DNA of 64,000 bases, from positions 99,269,281 through 99,333,280 of the forward strand of contig CM060898.1 of the NCBI GenBank assembly GCA_030762935.1, in the 5' to 3' direction. A model generated the notes under the pieces. It saw nothing but the letters and a program-made list of their open reading frames with translations, did not search any database and had not been told where the DNA came from. Of the stretch, positions 59,020 through 64,000 are shown piece after piece. The stretch is from Hymenopus coronatus. Taxonomy: Eukaryota > Arthropoda > Insecta > Mantodea > Hymenopodidae. The translations under genes were made by a program, and so were the position numbers. Numbering within the stretch: the stretch's first letter is position 1; the number at the start of each line of letters is the position of its first letter.

Positions 59020-59846
59020 CATGCTTTGGGGGCAGGACAGGGGTTGGAGCCTTGGGACCAGACTTGCCATTCCCCTTGGAAGATTCACCACCTTGTTCCA
59101 GGCTGAGATTTATGCCATACTAGGCTGTGTCATGCATGTTTTAAACATGCCAGGCAGACAAGTGTACATCCATATCTTCTCAGATAGTCAGGCAGCTTTG
59201 AAAGCCTTTATGAGGGTTAAAACGAGATCTAGAGTGGTGTGGGAGTGGCAAATCATGTTGGATAAAGTCTCTGCTCGGGGGTAGGTTAACCTTGTCTGGG
59301 TTCCCGGGCATGCGGGCATCAGAGGCAATGAGATAACAGACAGGCTGGCTAAGCAGGAGTGGCACGTCCCCTAGAAGTGTTAAGCATGAGGTAATCCAGC
59401 TTACAGCAAGGGCTCATTTTGAGAGTTGGGAAAAACAAACTACTGCCAGACAAGCCCATGACTTTATTTCAGAGTCACCTATGTTAAGTAAGGTTCTTTA
59501 GAATTAACTAGAGATAGGCTCAGAAGGCTATGGGCTATTTCACTGGATACAACACTCTGAGGTGACACTTAAACATAATGGGCCTTGCTGAGGACCCACC
59601 ATGTAGGAAATGCAGAATGGACTTTAAGACTTCTCAGCATATTTTGTGTGAATGCAAGGTATTTGCTTTTCACAGCTATGCAACCCTAGGCATCTGGGAA
59701 TATAAGAAGGGCAGATATCAGTGATGTGGTCCAATTCATTGGGACTGTTGGCCCTGAAGCTCAGCTTAAGAGGCACAAAGGGCTCCAAGAGCCTATGTAC
59801 AAGGCCTTGAGAGAGACCACTCAGGTGACATCATCATCATCATTAT
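59020..59846 (+). mobile_element. LINE RNase H domain and 3' end
   Basis: Reads WSLGTRLAIPLGRFTTLFQA, EIYAILGCVMHVL, IHIFSDSQAALKAF (RNase H SDS motif), VNLVWVPGHAGIRGNEITDR (W-V-P-G-H motif, after one stop), then CRKCRMDFKTSQHILCECK (zinc-binding end). Two stop/frame breaks. It abuts a SINE at 59847. Confidence 0.88.
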
Positions 59847-60124
59847 CGCCCTCCTTGGTGTAAAAGTTACCATGCTGACTTCATATGCCCAAGGTTGCAG
59901 GTTCAAACCCGGCGGAGGACGATGGATTTTTTCGGGCGTAAAAATCCTTAGCATGGCTTCCTTCAGAAGGGAAGTAAAGCCGTTGGTCCCATGTCATAGA
60001 TTTACGGCACATAAAAGAACCTCAAGCCTGATAGACAGGCCTCTGAGCAAAATTAAGCAGTATTTCACATCCAGCATAGAATGGGATGCTGAGAACCACA
60101 GCAGTTAAAGAACATCCATAAATA
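59847..60124 (+). mobile_element. SINE family A (tRNA-derived), best copy
   Basis: Starts CGCCCTCCTTGGTGTAAAAG, with a B-box-like GGTTCAAACCC, then a long tRNA-unrelated body (GATGGATTTTTTCGGGCGTA, GCCTCTGAGCAAAATTAAGC) and a CCATAAATAAA tail. Three other copies are listed. Pol III promoter-like, no coding role. Confidence 0.85.
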
Positions 60125-60129
60125 AAAAA

Positions 60130-60993
60130 TCTGATTTGTAACATTCACATGACTTTCTCTGCAACAAATTGTAGTTAAAAAGCTTATGCTTCTATTTACT
60201 TCATGCTAATCGAGAAACATTAGCAGAAATAGTCTTATTATTTGCTTCCTTATAAGTAGAAGCGAAATGAGAGAGTACCAAAGCTAAAATGATGGCCAAA
60301 AGCTGGTTGCTATGTAACTGAAGTTCCTTTGTTTGTATGGGCAGGAGTTAACAAATTCCTGTATGAGAAAATTATGTCTTTCAAAGCAGAAACGAAAAGC
60401 CAAGAATATCTTAAAAATGGTCAACTCCACGAAAAAAATGTGTATGACATAAATTGTGTGTTTTAACGTGGTCTACATTTTTTTACGAAGTAAGTTTTTT
60501 TCCATCTCTTATGGTTTAGCAGTTATGCACAATTCCGTAAAATTCATCCAGAATAAAGTAGTCTTCAGAGGCCATTCCCAGAAAATTCAAGATATACATT
60601 TTATTTGTCAGTTAAATATCTTTAATATGCGATATTTTAATCAAAATCGTTAGAGCCATTTTTAAGAAAATCAAAATTTTTGAAATTTTTTCCATGTAAA
60701 GGATAGTTTGGGGTAGGGGGGATTTTCCTCAAAATCTTCATGTCGCATCCCTGGAAGATACTAAACTTAAATAGCAAGTTTAGTATTTTACCGACTTTTC
60801 GTTTTTGAGTTATCGTGTTCACAGACACATGGACTTACGGACACACACATACCTTTTTCTGAAAATGCTTTTTTTGGATACAGGGGACCCTAAAACATAT
60901 ATTTCTGGTGAAATCTCAGTATTGAATTTTTGGGTGGAGTGCAATACCTTCTCTATCCCTATGTACATTGTACATACAGGGCTAGAGAAAGTA
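60130..60993 (+). mobile_element. Hairpin-ended Helentron-like element, full-length copy
   Basis: Used here as the reference copy. It starts TCTGAT...ACATTCACATGACTTTCTCT and ends in an imperfect palindromic hairpin followed by CTAGAGAAAGTA. ACTTTCTCT lies about 18 bases inside the left end, while its inverse AGAGAAAGT is at the right end, an asymmetric inverted repeat as in Helentron-like elements. Internal landmarks are ATTTTAATCAAAATCGTTAG and a TGTGTTCACAGACACA tract that has expanded to a microsatellite in other copies. No coding capacity. Orientation is defined as TCTGAT to hairpin. Assignment to Helentrons is inference; the repeat itself is certain. Confidence 0.85.
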
Positions 60994-61095
60994 AAAAAAA
61001 TCCTCATCATCATGTCATCATTCATCTGTGGAATTTATACGTATATGGTCTAAAGATAAATTTGAAATTTATGGAATATTTCTGTTTATTTTAAG

Positions 61096-61210
61096 GAACC
61101 AAAAGGCAGCCTCTTCAATAAGGAGATTCAACTTATTGGAAAAGCAAATCATGGAAGATTTGGTACTTCTGTAGCATCAATTGGAGATATAGACAGAGAT
61201 GGATATGAAG
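61096..61210 (+). CDS. Integrin alpha exon j: start of FG-GAP repeat 6 (last exon in window)
   Basis: Acceptor tattttaag, donor gtgtgt, phase 0 in and phase 1 out. Reads EPKGSLFNKEIQLIGKANHG, then RFGTSVASIGDIDRDGYE, so the next exon should start by completing D or G in a DGYED-type calcium loop. The gene clearly continues, but no continuation exon was recognised before 64000. The donor is followed within 8 bp by a long (CT)n tract, and a full-length hairpin-ended repeat copy ends about 100 bp before the acceptor. Confidence 0.93.
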
Positions 61211-61215
61211 GTGTG

Positions 61216-61216
<1 letters not shown>

Positions 61217-61281
<65 letters not shown>
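61217..61281. repeat. (CT)n microsatellite beside the exon j donor
   Basis: About 32 CT units starting 6-8 bases past the splice donor gtgtgt at 61211. Confidence 0.95.
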
Positions 61282-61285
<4 letters not shown>

Positions 61286-61654
61286 TTACCAGTTATCTCC
61301 ACAATTTAAATTATATTAACGCTATTAATGATGTTACACTTAAATAAGGTTACTCATTAATACTCAGACTTCCATGGGTTATTAAAATATAGAGGTTCAG
61401 TTTCCTAACCTAGTCTACATATTCCTGACCATTAAGAGAGTATACCATCTCCCTGCAATAAGAATGGTGATCAAAGCTTGTGTGACAACCAAAGAGAGTA
61501 CTTTCCTCCACCTACTATACAACCATTGAAGAGGGATTCATGAAGAAAGGAAGGACTTAGACTTTTAGAGAGAAGCAGCTAGTAGCTGACTACAAAGCCT
61601 TTGTTTTGATGTAAGGAAATTGCTTTCCCTGCAATGTGATATTTATTTTTTCAA

Positions 61655-62634
61655 CCATGTACATAGTCAGTGGAGAAGATATTGCTTTTCACTCAAAAAC
61701 TCAATTCTGAGGTTTCAGCAGAAATACTTGTTTTGAGGACCCTCAATAAATATCTTTAGAAAAAAGTTCTGTGTGTATATGAATATGTCTGTGAACAACA
61801 TAACTCAAAACTGAAAAGTCAGTAAGTACCAAATTTGGTTTTTAAGTTTAATATCTTCTAATGGTACAACACAAATTAGTAAAGTCTTCCATGGGAGATT
61901 TTTAAAAACTTTTGATATCTTCAAAAATGGCCCAAATGATTTTGATTAAAATATCATATGTTAAAGATATTTACACAACAAATAAAATATATAATCTTGA
62001 ATTTTCTGGGAATAGTTTCTGAAGCCCTCCTAATTCTGAATGATTTTTTTGTAACTGGTAAACTGTGTGATAGATAAATCTTAATACATGAAACAGACCT
62101 CATTCACATACACAATTATTTATGTACATACATTTTTTGTGGAGTTAACTATTTCTGAGATATTCCTTATTTTTGGTTAAAGTAACTTCTGAAGTTAACT
62201 CCCAGAAAATTCAAGACATACATTTCATGACATGAAAATATCTTAAACATAGGGTATTGTAATAAAAATTGTTGAGAAAATCAAAATTTTCAAAAAAAGA
62301 TTCATGTACAGCCTACGGGGTATTTGAGGATGGGGGGATTTTCCTGAAAATCTTTGTGTCACTTCGTTGGAAGTTGCTTATCATAAATACCAAGTTTAGC
62401 ATTTAACAGACTTTTGATTTTTATGCTATGCAGCCCACATACACACATAGATAGACAGACAGGCAGACACATACTCGGACCTTTTTATAAGAATGCTTCT
62501 TTTTTTGGGGGGGGAAACCATGGGATGTCAAAACATATATTTCTGGTGAAATTTTGGCAAAAAATTTTTAGGTGGAATACAATAACTTCAGTATCTACTA
62601 TATATGCACATTGTACACATGTGTAACAGAAAGT
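61655..62634. mobile_element. Two Helentron-like 3' halves arranged as a large inverted repeat
   Basis: 61655-62180 is in minus orientation (hairpin end CATGTACATAGTCAGTGGAG first). 62185-62634 is in plus orientation, ending GTAACAGAAAGTA. They meet centre to centre. Confidence 0.75.
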
Positions 62635-62794
62635 AATGTATAATAAATTACTTACCAAATACTATTAAAATTATAGAACACTTTAATACGTTTAAATCCA
62701 GCATAAAAGTGTTTTTGCAGGAACACCAGCTTAAGAAATATATGGATATTTGAAATAAGTACTATGCACTCATGTTTTCTTGGTTGCTCGCTCT

Positions 62795-63085
62795 CAATTT
62801 CATGCAATTTCAGAAGAAGAGGGATGCAACCACATTGAGATCTGAAGTGCCTTATATGCTCTGACATATCATTGCTTCAATGGTAAGTTTCCATTCTGTC
62901 TGTAGATCCCAGAGTTCACACACATGAATGCATGCTGTGTTTGTGCAATAGTTCAGCTAGCATGCAATAAAATAGTTAACCTATTTACTATAATGGCTGA
63001 GGGTCTCAGAGAAAGAAACTTTCTTTGGTTGACAACACTGAAGAAAGACAGGCAATTAGACTCTCTATTTTTCCCTCCTGCCCTC
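62795..63085. repeat. Dispersed repeat R2, copy 2
   Basis: GAGTTCACACACATGAATGC, CTATAATGGCTGAGGGTCTC, GAAAGACAGGCAATTAGACT. Diverged from copy 1 by perhaps a quarter of its bases. Nature unknown. Confidence 0.7.
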
Positions 63086-63299
63086 ACTTCCAGTAAAACC
63101 AGCATACATATTAGATGTATAATTGACTTATATGCAATCATATGTAGTATAATTATTCTGTGGCAGTATACTGTGTACAATACTTATATATTTAAAGGAT
63201 TAATAAAAATGAATTGAAATAAGCATGAAGGGATAAAGAGTGTTTCGTAATGAAGGCTTGCTAGACAGTTTCTTCAGTAACTTGTTAGCAAGCTGACTG

Positions 63300-63855
63300 A
63301 AGAGGTCTTCAGAGGCTATTCATCCAGAATAAAGAGTTTTTAGAGGCTATTCCAAGAAAATTCAAGATATACATTTTATTTGCCATGTAAATATCTTTTA
63401 TATACAGTATTTTAATCAAAATCGTTAAGTCATTTTTGAGAAAATAAAAATGTTCAAAATTCTTTCAATGAAATGGTACTGACTAGCCCACCGTTTATGG
63501 TAGCATGGCCCCTCTTATTTGTTACTTTCTTTACTGTATTATATACATAGCGTATAGACAAGGTATTGCATTCCATCCAAAAATTTGATACTGAGATTTC
63601 ACTGGAAACAAAACATTTTAGGGTCCCCTGTATCCCAAAAAAAAAAAGTATTTTTAGAATAAAGTCAGTATATATGTGTATGTGTGTGGGTGAGTGCTTG
63701 CGTGCATGCCTGTGTGTGTGTGTGTGTGTGAACACAATAACTCAAAAACAAAAAGTTAGTAAAATATCAAACTTGGTATTTAAGTTTAGTACCTTCCGGG
63801 GATATGATACAAAGATTTTGAGAAAAATCCCTCCACCCCAATTTACCAGTTGGTT
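63300..63855. mobile_element. Two more Helentron-like fragments, divergent then convergent
   Basis: 63300-63480 is plus (AGAAAATTCAAGATATACAT, ATTTTAATCAAAATCGTTAA). 63524-63855 is minus, from the hairpin end through TGTGTGTGTGAACACAATAA. Each is partial. Confidence 0.7.
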
Positions 63856-63924
63856 ATTGTTTGTGCATGTGTCATTAGAAAACTGAAAATGCCTATTAGC
63901 TGTATACATAATGGAACGCAAAAA

Positions 63925-64000
63925 TCTAATGTGTTCTATTCACATGACTTTTTCTAGCTGTGGCACAAACAATCTTTTCTTACAAAAGATTATTCTTTTA
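63925..64000 (+). mobile_element. Helentron-like element, 5' end, runs off the window
   Basis: TCTAATGTGTTCTATTCACA, TGACTTTTTCTAGC and the following ACAATCTTTTCTTACAAAAG match the family start. Confidence 0.75.

Larger units (their letters stand above)
22941..61210 (+). other. Integrin alpha subunit gene, 5' part (gene span)
   Basis: Ten exons listed separately form one continuous reading frame for the N-terminal beta-propeller of an integrin alpha chain, the ligand-binding membrane receptor subunit that pairs with an integrin beta chain. Seen directly: a mature start typical of integrin alpha (YNLDTHFP), FG-GAP-type repeats (WIGVGAPRA, EILIGAPGV, VLYAAGGPRG, DLIVGAPLYS), paired cysteines, a CGHRW motif, and calcium-loop motifs DINGDELDD and DIDRDGYE. 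All nine introns are GT-AG and their phases match. They run from about 1.0 to 10.9 kb and are filled with transposons. Transmembrane and cytoplasmic parts are absent and must lie beyond the window. The family assignment is firm. The subtype (laminin type, RGD type or the arthropod alphaPS3-like group) cannot be told from this part. Confidence 0.93.

Overview
The window looks like AT-rich, intron-dominated DNA from an invertebrate animal, most likely an arthropod. A chelicerate is my guess, but nothing here proves it. The reasons are one animal integrin alpha gene with long introns, several mariner/Tc1 subfamilies, Jockey/RTE-type LINEs, tRNA-derived SINEs and GIY-YIG Penelope-like elements. 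No bacterial-style gene, operon, rRNA or CRISPR array was seen.

One host gene is supported: an integrin alpha subunit on the + strand. Ten exons between about 22.94 kb and 61.21 kb encode the N-terminal beta-propeller, from the mature N-terminus (YNLDTHFP) to the start of a calcium-binding FG-GAP repeat (DIDRDGYE). Every boundary has AG/GT signals and all phases fit, so the exons join into one frame of about 390 codons. The first exon start (signal peptide) is uncertain, and the rest of the gene lies beyond 64 kb. Region 1-22.9 kb is upstream or 5' intron; it holds repeats and a CpG-rich tandem repeat at 17.25-17.91 kb.

Most other recognisable sequence is mobile DNA. The commonest family has about two dozen copies on both strands, full length 840-900 bp. 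It starts with a TCTGATGTGTTCC-like end and closes with a hairpin, and a roughly 9-10 bp inverted motif (ACTTTCTCT / AGAGAAAGT) is asymmetric relative to the ends. This resembles non-autonomous Helentron-like (DINE-1/HINE) elements. There are four mariner relics (6.8-8.0, 8.7-9.8, 20.1-21.3 and 24.8-26.0 kb), a Tc1-like relic (15.0-16.1 kb) and LINE fragments (12.0, 27.1-28.7, 44.2, 45.6, 58.0 and 59.0 kb). Several tRNA-related SINE families are also present.

A near-intact Penelope-like retroelement lies at 35.67-37.79 kb (minus), in an integrin intron. Its reverse transcriptase plus GIY-YIG frame is broken only by three in-frame UAA codons. Two more Penelope relics lie at 2.05-2.74 kb and 39.03-39.66 kb. 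All three carry a hammerhead-ribozyme-like core just past the coding region. Two long fold-back palindromes (52.83-53.06 and 54.43-54.61 kb) look like inverted pairs of a Penelope-type terminus. The fold-backs and the abundant hairpin-ended family are the observations most worth following up.
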